A DNA stretch of 64,000 nucleotides, from NCBI GenBank assembly GCA_029817715.1, contig JARUPY010000455.1:5001-69000 (forward strand). The letters are read 5' to 3'. The translations under genes and the position numbers were made by a program. The stretch comes from Melastoma dodecandrum. Lineage: Eukaryota; Streptophyta; Magnoliopsida; Myrtales; Melastomataceae. Of the stretch, positions 23,266-31,368 are shown piece by piece. The notes below the pieces were generated by a model. The model was not told the DNA's origin and did not search any database. It saw nothing but the letters and a program-made list of their open reading frames with translations. How positions within the stretch are numbered: position 1 is the stretch's first letter; each line of letters opens with the position of its first letter.

Positions 23266-23705
23266 CATGTGCACTTTGTGGCTCGAGGCGAGAGCAGTTA
23301 GGCCACATCTTCTTTACATGCAGCTACTCATTTGGTCGTATACGGGTGGTCGGGAGATTGCGCCGAACTTTCCGCAAAGGTGGTCCGCTATATCTTGGTT
23401 GTTGTTTTCGCTGGCGGGAGTCACACTTCGGAGGCGTTTACCTTTCGCTCGGATGTTGGGAGGCTGCGTTTATTACTTGTGGATACAACGGAATAAGCGT
23501 AGGGTTGGCAAGCATCTGCTCCCTGTTAGCACACTTGCCTCACTTATTCTTTCCTCGCAACCTCGGACGTAGCGTGACGTCATTATTTAGTTACGTTTTT
23601 TGCAAACGTAGATATGGTGAAGTGGTCTCGATTTTCGGGGGTATGCCCTCGTGATCCATGTACAGACTCTTTTATTTGGGTTGTAGAGTATTACTTATCA
23701 AAAAG
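23266..23705 (+). mobile_element. Duplicated 3' tail of the family C LINE
   Basis: Near-identical to 21709-22148, including zf-RVT remnants, CATGTAC (23657-23663) and the A-rich tail. It arose by the 1,557-bp tandem duplication rather than by its own insertion, since its 5' end is the CATGT junction. Confidence 0.9.
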
Positions 23706-23746
23706 CAAACCTAAACCCTAAACTCTAAACCCTAAAACCCTAAACC
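23706..23746 (+). repeat. Telomere repeats left of LINE B (with left target duplication)
   Basis: Matches 22149-22189 base for base and stops at CCCTAAACC, where LINE B begins with G. The last 9 bases (23738-23746) are repeated after the LINE B tail at 31178-31186. Confidence 0.92.
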
Positions 23747-23865
23747 GGGGGCCCTCATTTGTCCAGAAACCATTCTCTCTCTAAATCCTCCAGCTTCTCT
23801 CTTCGCCCGCCCGGGGCGGGGCCTTCCGGGCTCCCGCCGTCAACTGAGCTAGCTCTAACTTCGTC
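23747..23865 (+). promoter_or_regulatory. LINE B 5' UTR (putative internal promoter region)
   Basis: A 119-nt leader with a GGGCCC start and a CT-rich block (CTCTCTCTAAATCC, then CTTCTCTCTTCG) shared with LINE A2, then a GC-rich stretch up to ATG at 23866. Promoter function is inferred from LINE biology. Confidence 0.5.
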
Positions 23866-25329
23866 ATGGATGGGAAGGCCGATGTCGTAGCGTTGGAGGT
23901 TGCCTCCTTCAATCATCAGGTAGGCCCTGATGTTCCGGCCTGTGCGCCTACTTCCCCCGGCAGTCCAAAGACTTGCGTTGCCCCTGCAGTACCGGTTGAC
24001 CATGCTACCCCAACATTCAAGGACGTCCTGCTCTGTTCTCGTCCTATGGCGCACCTCTTGCGTCCGGGGACTTCAGCGGTTGCTGGAGCTCCTCCCACTT
24101 GCTGTACGGCGGACGAAATACCCATCTACCCTGAGTTTGGGGGGGGAGGCAAACTAATCATTCCCCCCACTCTGGAAGACTATGGTGTAAGTAGATGGCA
24201 GCATACGTTAGTGGGATACCTTCTGGGTAAGGCTGCCCCCTATCCAGTTCTCAGGAAGATATGCATGCAACTTTGGCAGCGTAAGGGTCTGGTAGAAGTT
24301 GGTACCATGAGCAAGGGAGCTATAATATTACGATTTGACACTGAGCAATACATTGATGAGATTGTAGGTCGGGCTGATTGGCACCTTGCTGGATGCCCGC
24401 TTTTATTGCGCAGGTGGCAACCAGGTATGGCAATTAATGAGGAGCCAACAGCCCTGCCATGCTGGATGAGATTGAGTGGAATCCCACTGGAGTTATGGCA
24501 CATGCGCGGAGTTCAATATCTGGCCAGCAGTGTTGGCCAGCTACTGAAGACTGACGCTAGATCATTCAACTCGATTAATATGGGAACAGCTCGGGTGCAG
24601 GTTGAATGTGCTGCAAAGAATGGGTTTAATAAAACAATAGAGGCCATTGATAGTCGGGGAAACGCATTTACCATCTCGATCCACTATGAAACGCGAGCGC
24701 TATGTTGTAAGGAATGTGGTGTATTTGGCCATGATGAGGCTTGCTGTACCAAAGGGCATGCCCAGCCTGCTAACGCCAAGGCTGCTCCATTAGTCAACCC
24801 CAATGGCACTCATCAGGTGCTGAGAAAGCAGACCCGGAGACGCCGTAGAAAGCCTATTGTGTTGAGACCCAATAAAGGGAAAAATCCCCTGCAAGCCCCG
24901 CGGCTGCCTGACTTGGTCAACATTGTGGTACAACCTGGTCCAGTAGTGCAAAAGAATGATGATAACTGCCTCTCCCCTGAATCGGCCGTGAGGAATCTTA
25001 GAGAAGCATCTGAGGATGGTGAATTTGTCCCGGAATCTGTAATTCAAAACTCTGATCTGGAGGATCAGGATTGGGAAATGCCAGGGAAACAAGAACTCTC
25101 CCAAATGGACAGGCTTATTGAGCAACTAAGATCAAAGGGTAGACAATTTGAGGAAGATGAAAGAGGCCCCTCTCCAAGGAAGGTTGACTGGAAGGGTAAC
25201 TGGGATAATGCCCAGGAAGCTTTCAGCAATAGCTCTGGTAGCACTAGAGCTATTATTGAGGGAGATAAAAGGAAACGTAGCCAGCGGTGTGGGAGAGGGG
25301 ATTCCCCACCCCCTAATCCAACCCAATGA
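23866..25329 (+). CDS. LINE B ORF1: gag-like nucleic-acid-binding protein, intact
   Basis: This 487-residue protein is expected to bind LINE RNA in the ribonucleoprotein. A proline-rich N-terminus is followed by a DUF4283-like region (about residues 95-240: LIIPPTLEDYG, LRKICMQLWQRKG, LLLRRW, WMRLSGIPLELWH). A CX2CX4HX4C zinc knuckle uses C281, C284, H289 and C294. A basic stretch (RKQTRRRRRKP) near residue 325 and an acidic C-terminal half follow. The start is the first ATG after the leader. Its TGA overlaps the ORF2 start (ATGA at 25326-25329), which suggests ORF2 is made by stop-restart translation. DUF4283 plus zf-CCHC is the usual plant LINE ORF1; the assignment is by pattern. Confidence 0.92.
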   Translation: MDGKADVVALEVASFNHQVGPDVPACAPTSPGSPKTCVAPAVPVDHATPTFKDVLLCSRPMAHLLRPGTSAVAGAPPTCCTADEIPIYPEFGGGGKLIIPPTLEDYGVSRWQHTLVGYLLGKAAPYPVLRKICMQLWQRKGLVEVGTMSKGAIILRFDTEQYIDEIVGRADWHLAGCPLLLRRWQPGMAINEEPTALPCWMRLSGIPLELWHMRGVQYLASSVGQLLKTDARSFNSINMGTARVQVECAAKNGFNKTIEAIDSRGNAFTISIHYETRALCCKECGVFGHDEACCTKGHAQPANAKAAPLVNPNGTHQVLRKQTRRRRRKPIVLRPNKGKNPLQAPRLPDLVNIVVQPGPVVQKNDDNCLSPESAVRNLREASEDGEFVPESVIQNSDLEDQDWEMPGKQELSQMDRLIEQLRSKGRQFEEDERGPSPRKVDWKGNWDNAQEAFSNSSGSTRAIIEGDKRKRSQRCGRGDSPPPNPTQ

Positions 25330-28300
25330 TTCTCTCGTGGAATGTGAGGGGCTTAAATGACCCCTTGCATATAAAGGAGGTTGGCCGTTTAGTCAGCCTT
25401 CATAATGTCTTTATTTTGGGTTTATATGAGACAAAGTTGCGACCCTCCATGGAGGTCTCAAACCATACGTTGTTTCGTCAGCAATGGGACTATGTCACTG
25501 TTCTTGGAAATAATGGGGTTGGTCGAATGAAGGTTTGTTGGGATAACAAGAGGTGTAAAGTGGAGGTCGTTGCTACTGGGAATCAGTGGATCCATACTAA
25601 GGTTGAGCTTCTGGGAGAATCAGTACCCTTCCTACTAACCTTCGTCTATGGCAGCAATGACCGTGAGGAAAGACTGCAGCTATGGAATGCACTACTGGCC
25701 ATAGGCCAGTGTAGGGCACCCTGGTGTATCCTTGGGGACTTTAATGTGGTCCGCTCTCCTAATGAGAAATTAGGTGGCAGGCGAATTTGGAAGGAATCTG
25801 AAAATGTTCTCAATCGGACTCTGCACTCGCTGGGAATGGATGACCTGCGGGGTGTGGGGTGTCAATTTACATGGTCCAACCGGCGATCCCCTCCCATATT
25901 GGCAAAGCTTGATCGTGCCGTTGTAAATCGGGATTGGATTGAGACTTTTCGGCTATCGGAAGTGAACTATCTACCGCCAACGACGTCGGATCATTCCGCA
26001 TGCCTGGTGCGTTTGGGGGTAAATAAGCGGAAGGCTGCGCCTTTTAAATTCTTCGACTTCTGGCGATTTCACCCTAAATTCAAGGATGCCCTCACTGCTG
26101 GATGGTCCAAGGAATACAGGGGCCTCCTCATGTTCCGCTTATGCTGCAAGTTAAAGGACCTAAAAGTGGAGCTCAAGAAGCTTAATCGTGATCATCTCTG
26201 TGATATTTCTGGGAGAGTTGAGCAGGCTAGAACTGCGCTACAAGCCCTGCAGCTTCAAAGCCTGGCTGGGCAACCCAATCTGGTTGAAGAGCAACTTGCC
26301 CTGGACAACTTCCTCAAAATTGCCAGGATGGAAGAAAGCTTTTACAAGCAGAAAGCTCGTGCCACCTGGCTGCGATTGGGGGATCGTAACACTGCCTACT
26401 TCCATGGTGAAATGAATAGGAAGGCAAACCGCGATGCCATCACCTCAATACAACTCAACAATGGTGATCGTGTCACGGATCAGGGGAGAATCCAGCAGGA
26501 ATTTATTGAGCATTTCAAAGGTATATTAAACAGACCGGATACGGGCTGTCAGGACGTGGAGCGAATTTCTAGTATTCTCTGTCATCATATTAAACCTGAG
26601 AACCAGGTCTCCCTGGACATGGATGTCACTGCTCAGGAAATTAAGGAGGTTATTTTTAATATGCCGTGCGGAAAGGCCCCTGGACCTGATGGTTATACCG
26701 TCGAGTTTTATAAAGCCGCCTGGGGAACGGTTGGGCCGGATGTTGTTGATGCGGTGAAGGAATTCTTTCAGCGTGGAAGGTTATTAAAGGAAATTAACTC
26801 CACTGTGATCACCCTGGTTCCTAAGAAGCTGCAAGCACAAAGGATCCAGGACTATAGGCCTATCTCATGCTGCAATGTCATTTACAAATGCATTTCGAAA
26901 ATTATTGCGAATCGTCTTCGGCAAATCCTTCCCAGTATCATCAGTATGGAGCAAGCAGCCTTTGTGCCAGGGAGAAGGATCGCAGATAATGTGCTGCTGG
27001 CGCAGGAGCTTCTTATGGGATATAACACCAGGAAAGGTCCGGATAGTTGTGCGATGAAACTGGACATCGCTAAAGCGTTTGACTCGCTTAGTTGGAATTA
27101 CTTGCTCACGGCCTTGAAGGCTTTCGGAGTGCCACCCCGTATGATCCTCTGGATTAGGGAGTGTGTCACCACTCCCTCCTTCTCCCTGAACATTAATGGG
27201 CAACTATGTGGCTACTTCCGAAGTACGTGTGGACTGCGGCAGGGTGACCCTTTATCCCCCTCTCTTTTCGTTATGGCTATGGAAGCTCTTACTGGAATCC
27301 TCAGGGCTGGTACTGCTACTCCTGATTTTATGTTCCATAAAAGGTGTGCCCGGAGCAAAGTATCTCACCTGATATTTGCGGATGATGTCCTCCTTTTCCT
27401 TAGGGCGAATCGTCCATCGGTTCAGGTAATCATAAACTCGCTCAACTCCTTTTCCGAGATGTCTGGCCTAATGATCAGTAAGGAGAAATGTGAAGTCCTA
27501 TTTGGCCAAGTGGAACCACAGATGCAACAAACCATACTCCATGCCACCGGCTTTCGAAAGGGTGTGTTCCCTATGCGTTACCTAGGAATCCCACTTGTCT
27601 CAAAACAGCTTTCAACCGCGGACTGTGCGCCCCTTGTTGAGGCCATCACTGCAAGAATCTCTACCTGGACAAGCAAAAAACTTTCTTATGCTGCGCGACT
27701 CCAACTTATTCGGTCAGTCCTATTTGCCATACAGTCTTATTGGGCTACCATTGTACCACTGCCCTATGAGGTCTGCCGACGAATTGATCGAATTATGGCT
27801 GCGTTCTTATGGGGTGGATCATCACCTGGGAAGGGTAAGGCTAAGGTTAAATGGGATGAAGTATGCTGTCCCCTTGAGGAAGGAGGCCTCGACCTTAAAA
27901 GGCCCCTCGATTGGAACCGTATCGCTCTATTGAAACATATTTGGCAGCTTTTATGGGACCCCGAAGGGTCCCTTTGGACCGCCTGGGTACATACTACATT
28001 GCTGAAATCTCGAAGTGTATGGACCATTCAACCACGAAGCGGGGATTCCTGGCTGTGGAAAAGGATCCTCAAGGCTCGAGGACTAATGGAAAGAATGGTT
28101 GCTTGGAGGGTTGGTGATGGAAGTCGGATATCTTTCTGGCATGATCGGTGGGCTCAAGTTGGTCGCCTAGATATGCTCTTCAACTGTGCACTGAGAATCA
28201 ACTCGTGTATCTCTAAGGATGCTACAGTCCAGGCTGTCTTCCAGAGTACTGCGTGGGCACATTTTCAGGCGGGAACAATGGCCAATGGTGCCGAAAAGGA

Positions 28301-28928
28301 TTTTTATGTGAGACTTACGGGATTGCTGCTTCCTCGTGATTACCCTACCACTGGAAATGATAAGCCTATTTGGTTGGGGAAAGATAGTAGATGTTTCTCC
28401 ATCAAGGAAGCATGGGAGATTCTCAGGCCTAAACAGCTGAAGGTGGCATGGAGTAGCTGGCTCTGGAGCAAGAATGTTCCCCCTCGGTGCTCCTTCCTTG
28501 TATGGCTGATTGCAAAAAGGAGATTACGTACTGCCCACTATTGGCACCATAAGGGGCTGTGGGCCTCTTCTGCGTGTGCCTTCTGTCTTGGTGCTGAGGA
28601 GACGACCGATCACCTGTTCTTCCAATGCAGCTTCACCAAGCAACTATGGGCGCAACTTGGACAGCTATTGCGATTTAAGTTCTTATGCACCACGTGGGAG
28701 GATATGGAGCAGCTGTACTCTTTGTGCGCCGGGGCAAAAGGTGCAACTCGAATCACTAACGCGGCTATTATTATGCTCTACTACATTTGGCTTGAACGCG
28801 GCAAGCGTAGAACAGGTAGTGCTGTTTCCTCTGTTGGAAGTATTGTTGTTAGAGTGTTCGGCCTCTTGAAAGCTGTGGGGAGCAAATGGAGTAATGGATC
28901 CAACCTGGGCCAAGCCTCGAAGCTGTGA
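25326..28928 (+). CDS. LINE B ORF2: endonuclease-reverse transcriptase, intact
   Basis: A 1,200-residue enzyme that nicks target DNA and copies LINE RNA onto the nick. The APE-type endonuclease has N6 (SWNVRG), E35 (YETK), D138 and N140 (GDFN), the KLDR block (194-197) and the S-D-H triad (221-223). RT spans about 440-760: KAPGPDG (450-456), DYRPISCCN, D580 (MKLDIAKAFDS), GLRQGDPLSP and FADD (684-687), the last carrying the catalytic Asp pair. zf-RVT lies near 1050-1100 (CAFCLGAEETTDHLFFQC). All expected catalytic residues are present and no stop or frameshift is seen. No RNase H domain is evident. It overlaps ORF1 by 4 nt. Confidence 0.95.
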   Translation: MILSWNVRGLNDPLHIKEVGRLVSLHNVFILGLYETKLRPSMEVSNHTLFRQQWDYVTVLGNNGVGRMKVCWDNKRCKVEVVATGNQWIHTKVELLGESVPFLLTFVYGSNDREERLQLWNALLAIGQCRAPWCILGDFNVVRSPNEKLGGRRIWKESENVLNRTLHSLGMDDLRGVGCQFTWSNRRSPPILAKLDRAVVNRDWIETFRLSEVNYLPPTTSDHSACLVRLGVNKRKAAPFKFFDFWRFHPKFKDALTAGWSKEYRGLLMFRLCCKLKDLKVELKKLNRDHLCDISGRVEQARTALQALQLQSLAGQPNLVEEQLALDNFLKIARMEESFYKQKARATWLRLGDRNTAYFHGEMNRKANRDAITSIQLNNGDRVTDQGRIQQEFIEHFKGILNRPDTGCQDVERISSILCHHIKPENQVSLDMDVTAQEIKEVIFNMPCGKAPGPDGYTVEFYKAAWGTVGPDVVDAVKEFFQRGRLLKEINSTVITLVPKKLQAQRIQDYRPISCCNVIYKCISKIIANRLRQILPSIISMEQAAFVPGRRIADNVLLAQELLMGYNTRKGPDSCAMKLDIAKAFDSLSWNYLLTALKAFGVPPRMILWIRECVTTPSFSLNINGQLCGYFRSTCGLRQGDPLSPSLFVMAMEALTGILRAGTATPDFMFHKRCARSKVSHLIFADDVLLFLRANRPSVQVIINSLNSFSEMSGLMISKEKCEVLFGQVEPQMQQTILHATGFRKGVFPMRYLGIPLVSKQLSTADCAPLVEAITARISTWTSKKLSYAARLQLIRSVLFAIQSYWATIVPLPYEVCRRIDRIMAAFLWGGSSPGKGKAKVKWDEVCCPLEEGGLDLKRPLDWNRIALLKHIWQLLWDPEGSLWTAWVHTTLLKSRSVWTIQPRSGDSWLWKRILKARGLMERMVAWRVGDGSRISFWHDRWAQVGRLDMLFNCALRINSCISKDATVQAVFQSTAWAHFQAGTMANGAEKDFYVRLTGLLLPRDYPTTGNDKPIWLGKDSRCFSIKEAWEILRPKQLKVAWSSWLWSKNVPPRCSFLVWLIAKRRLRTAHYWHHKGLWASSACAFCLGAEETTDHLFFQCSFTKQLWAQLGQLLRFKFLCTTWEDMEQLYSLCAGAKGATRITNAAIIMLYYIWLERGKRRTGSAVSSVGSIVVRVFGLLKAVGSKWSNGSNLGQASKL

Positions 28929-29113
28929 ATGGGCTGGGCCAACGCCGCACTTGGGCTCCAGGCCGAGTTTTCAGTGGGCTGTCATTATTTGGCGGCCCTC
29001 AAAACATTTCTATCCTGCCTTCCCTGCTCCTGCGCGGGAGAGATATCTTAGGGCTACGGCTCTAAGGACGACCCAATCACCCGAGGAAGACGAACCACCA
29101 CCGGGGCAACGCA

Positions 29114-30871
29114 ATGGTGTTCACTCGGAGGCAAGTGCTGAGAGCGCTGGAGGCAGCGCCGCAAACTCCTCCTCCTACCCCCTCGGTTATCCAGGTAAAC
29201 TCTGGTGATCTGGATCAGTGTAGGTCGGGCGATGGTACTAGGCCGTATGGAGACGAGGCTCAGCTGCAGCCCAATAAGGGGCTGCCGTGGCATGGTGGTG
29301 AGCACGGGTTAGATGCCAAGTCGATCGATTATGACTCGGAATGGTTTGCGGGATGGTCCCAGTTCTCGATGGATGAGGACCCACTGGCCGCTCAGAATGC
29401 GGCCCTCGAGCTGACCCGGAAAGACCCGCATTTTGCATACTCCTTTGGGGAGGCCGACTCCCAGCACTCAGGGCATGGAATCAGGCAAGAATGGCGTTGG
29501 GGAGCCATGTTTAGACAAGGCCCTGTCCCACGCTTTCGGCATTGGCGGCAGGGGGGTGGCCCTCCCCGAGGCCCGGAGGAATGGGACACCACGGAAAACT
29601 ATAATTGTTGGGAAGAACTTGACATGGATGAGGACGGGGAGAGCAAGCTCCTGAAGATGATCCTACTGCTCTACACGCGAATTGGGGACACGTTGGCAGC
29701 GGGTAACATGGGCGAGTTTGTCTGTGCTAGGTTGAACCTCCGGAGGTTGAATGAAATTTGGTGGCCCCTGGCTCAGGCCAAGTATGGATCGCAGGTCCTT
29801 TTCCTGTACTCATTTAACCGGGCCCTGAGTGAGGATCGGCTTAATTTGGAGAACTTGCCCAAAGCGAGGAAAGAATGGTGGGCCATGGTGGATGACGAGC
29901 GCCTCGGTCGATACCACCCCCGGCAGCAGCCAGTTTATCGCAGACTAGCCAGGCGACGACGTAGGGAGCTTGGAAAGCTAGCCACTGAAAATCTAGAATT
30001 CCTTCGGCCCAATGTACTGCATGTGCATTTTAACAGGGAGGTCTCCCCCCCGCTCTCTCCTATTGAGATTCCTGGAAGTTGTGAGGTCACTCCGCCCAAG
30101 CCAGCGAAGTTGGTTCGGAAGGTGCGGTTTACTCTGGACCAGGATCAACAGCAGTGGGGCAGATCCACTCCAACGCCCAAGAATGCAGCCACGCAAACTG
30201 ACCGCCTCCAACTGGCCGAGGATGAGGCTGAAATAAAGCTCAGGGAGCTCATACTTGAAATCCTGCAACGGATTGATGACACGGGCTGCCCTACTGCGTG
30301 GGACCGCTACGAGCTGGAAGCATTGGCCCCGGGATGGCTCATACTGGCGGATAAGCTGCAGCAAACAATGCGCACAAGATTGGACAAGATCCACGCGGCT
30401 AAGCAAACCTTACTGTCTGTGCTTCATAGTGCAGGTACCCCCCAACCGAGGCAGCATGATGCGCCGGAGAGGCCCAAGGAGGCAAGGAGTACTCTGGCGG
30501 AGGAAGGGGATAACCGGAATGCTGACATCAAAGACAAGAACGCATGCGAGCAGGAGGAGGGCCACTGTGGTACAAGCATGGCGGCTGAGGATTGGGCAGA
30601 CCCTGATTTTTGGAGCCAGCTTGATAGTTGTGTAAATGAGCTGGGCAGCAGCAGCAAGACCTGGGCTTCCGAGGAACCGAAGTATGCCATGGACCCTTCC
30701 CTTTTGGATGCCTTGGATGTGGATGATGACGGCTCGGACACAAGCTCGGAGGACTGGGCCCCTGATTCTGATTCGGCTGACTACAGGGACTGGAACACTC
30801 TGCTAACGGAAGCCCCCGTGAAGATCACTAGATCCTCGGGGAGATCGGCGAAGCCAGGCCCTTCAGCTTAA
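29114..30871 (+). CDS. LINE B ORF3: unknown protein with TQT motif, intact
   Basis: A 585-residue protein 185 nt after ORF2. No known domain recognised. Features are a central region rich in Trp and acidic residues, a very basic patch (RRLARRRRRELGK, about residues 276-290), an AATQTD motif (358-363), a leucine-rich segment just after it (LRELILEILQRIDD) and a strongly acidic, Ser/Asp-rich C-terminus. Family A ORF3 has the same order: basic residues, TQTD, then LRALIDKIMENFDD. I therefore infer that these are diverged homologues, though most of the length does not align by eye. The frame is open in a LINE with three intact ORFs, which suggests it is under selection. Its role (RNP assembly, nuclear entry, targeting) is unknown. 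Confidence 0.85.
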   Translation: MVFTRRQVLRALEAAPQTPPPTPSVIQVNSGDLDQCRSGDGTRPYGDEAQLQPNKGLPWHGGEHGLDAKSIDYDSEWFAGWSQFSMDEDPLAAQNAALELTRKDPHFAYSFGEADSQHSGHGIRQEWRWGAMFRQGPVPRFRHWRQGGGPPRGPEEWDTTENYNCWEELDMDEDGESKLLKMILLLYTRIGDTLAAGNMGEFVCARLNLRRLNEIWWPLAQAKYGSQVLFLYSFNRALSEDRLNLENLPKARKEWWAMVDDERLGRYHPRQQPVYRRLARRRRRELGKLATENLEFLRPNVLHVHFNREVSPPLSPIEIPGSCEVTPPKPAKLVRKVRFTLDQDQQQWGRSTPTPKNAATQTDRLQLAEDEAEIKLRELILEILQRIDDTGCPTAWDRYELEALAPGWLILADKLQQTMRTRLDKIHAAKQTLLSVLHSAGTPQPRQHDAPERPKEARSTLAEEGDNRNADIKDKNACEQEEGHCGTSMAAEDWADPDFWSQLDSCVNELGSSSKTWASEEPKYAMDPSLLDALDVDDDGSDTSSEDWAPDSDSADYRDWNTLLTEAPVKITRSSGRSAKPGPSA

Positions 30872-31177
30872 TTGTAATATTGTGTATCATTACCTGCGAA
30901 CTTGAGACAGGTTTACATTTTGCGGCCTGTTTGATTTCCTGCGGGCCAATGCAAAGGTTTAGGGTTAGTTGGGCCCAGGATAGGTTCTTTTTGTCGCCTG
31001 GGCCTAGCCTAGTTGAAATCGACCTGGGCTTCCCTTAGCCAACCCAGGTCAAATTCTTCTTTTTTTGGATAGGCTAGATGGGATCCACGTCCTCATGGCA
31101 GCTGCTACCTGCCTGAGCCCCATGTAACTACTTATGCCCTCAATACATTTACCTTAACCAAAAAAAAAAAAAAAAAA
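30872..31177 (+). other. LINE B 3' UTR and poly(A) tail
   Basis: Contains a G-strand telomere-like stretch, GGTTTAGGGTTAG (30956-30968). A perfect 8-bp hairpin GACCTGGG/CCCAGGTC with a 14-nt loop lies at 31021-31050, and CATGTAA at 31121-31127, about 34 nt before the tail. The tail merges with the A bases of the target. Confidence 0.75.
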
Positions 31178-31246
31178 CCCTAAACCCTAAACCTTAAAAC
31201 CCTAACCCCTAAAACCCTAAAACCCTAAACCCTAAACCCTAAACCC
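31178..31246 (+). repeat. Telomere repeats right of LINE B (with right target duplication)
   Basis: Starts with CCCTAAACC, the right copy of the target duplication, and matches 22181-22249 with one or two changes. It ends at the broken end of the Athila element. Confidence 0.93.
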
Positions 31247-31368
31247 TTAGCAACATCAAGAGTTCGATTCGCATCGTAAATGACATGAAATAACTTATTC
31301 ACTCTTTGTCCTAGAACGGCTCCAACCGCGTAGTCGCTTGCCCCGCACATTAGGTCAAATGGTAAATT

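Larger units (their letters stand above)
23747..31177 (+). mobile_element. LINE B: complete three-ORF LINE inserted in telomere repeats
   Basis: A 7.4-kb element starting GGGGGCCCTC and ending in a poly(A) tail (about 31160-31177). It carries three long undamaged ORFs in one direction. The empty site at 22147-22249 shows it entered a telomere tract with a target duplication of CCCTAAACC (9 bp), or 13 bp if four A bases hidden in the tail are counted. The intact ORFs, clean tail and clear target duplication suggest recent movement. It differs from family A throughout but has the same gene order. Confidence 0.95.

Noticed and set aside
22693..23274. Athila RT open frame appearing to begin with MHMKEVV
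   Set aside because: The first codons come from the family C LINE tail at the duplication joint; the real protein continues upstream only in the second copy (31690-32334).
9952..31246. CCCTAAA tracts as tails synthesised by the LINEs themselves
   Set aside because: For LINE B the same variant tract exists without the LINE at 22147-22249, so the repeats were there first. For the other copies this remains possible but is not needed.
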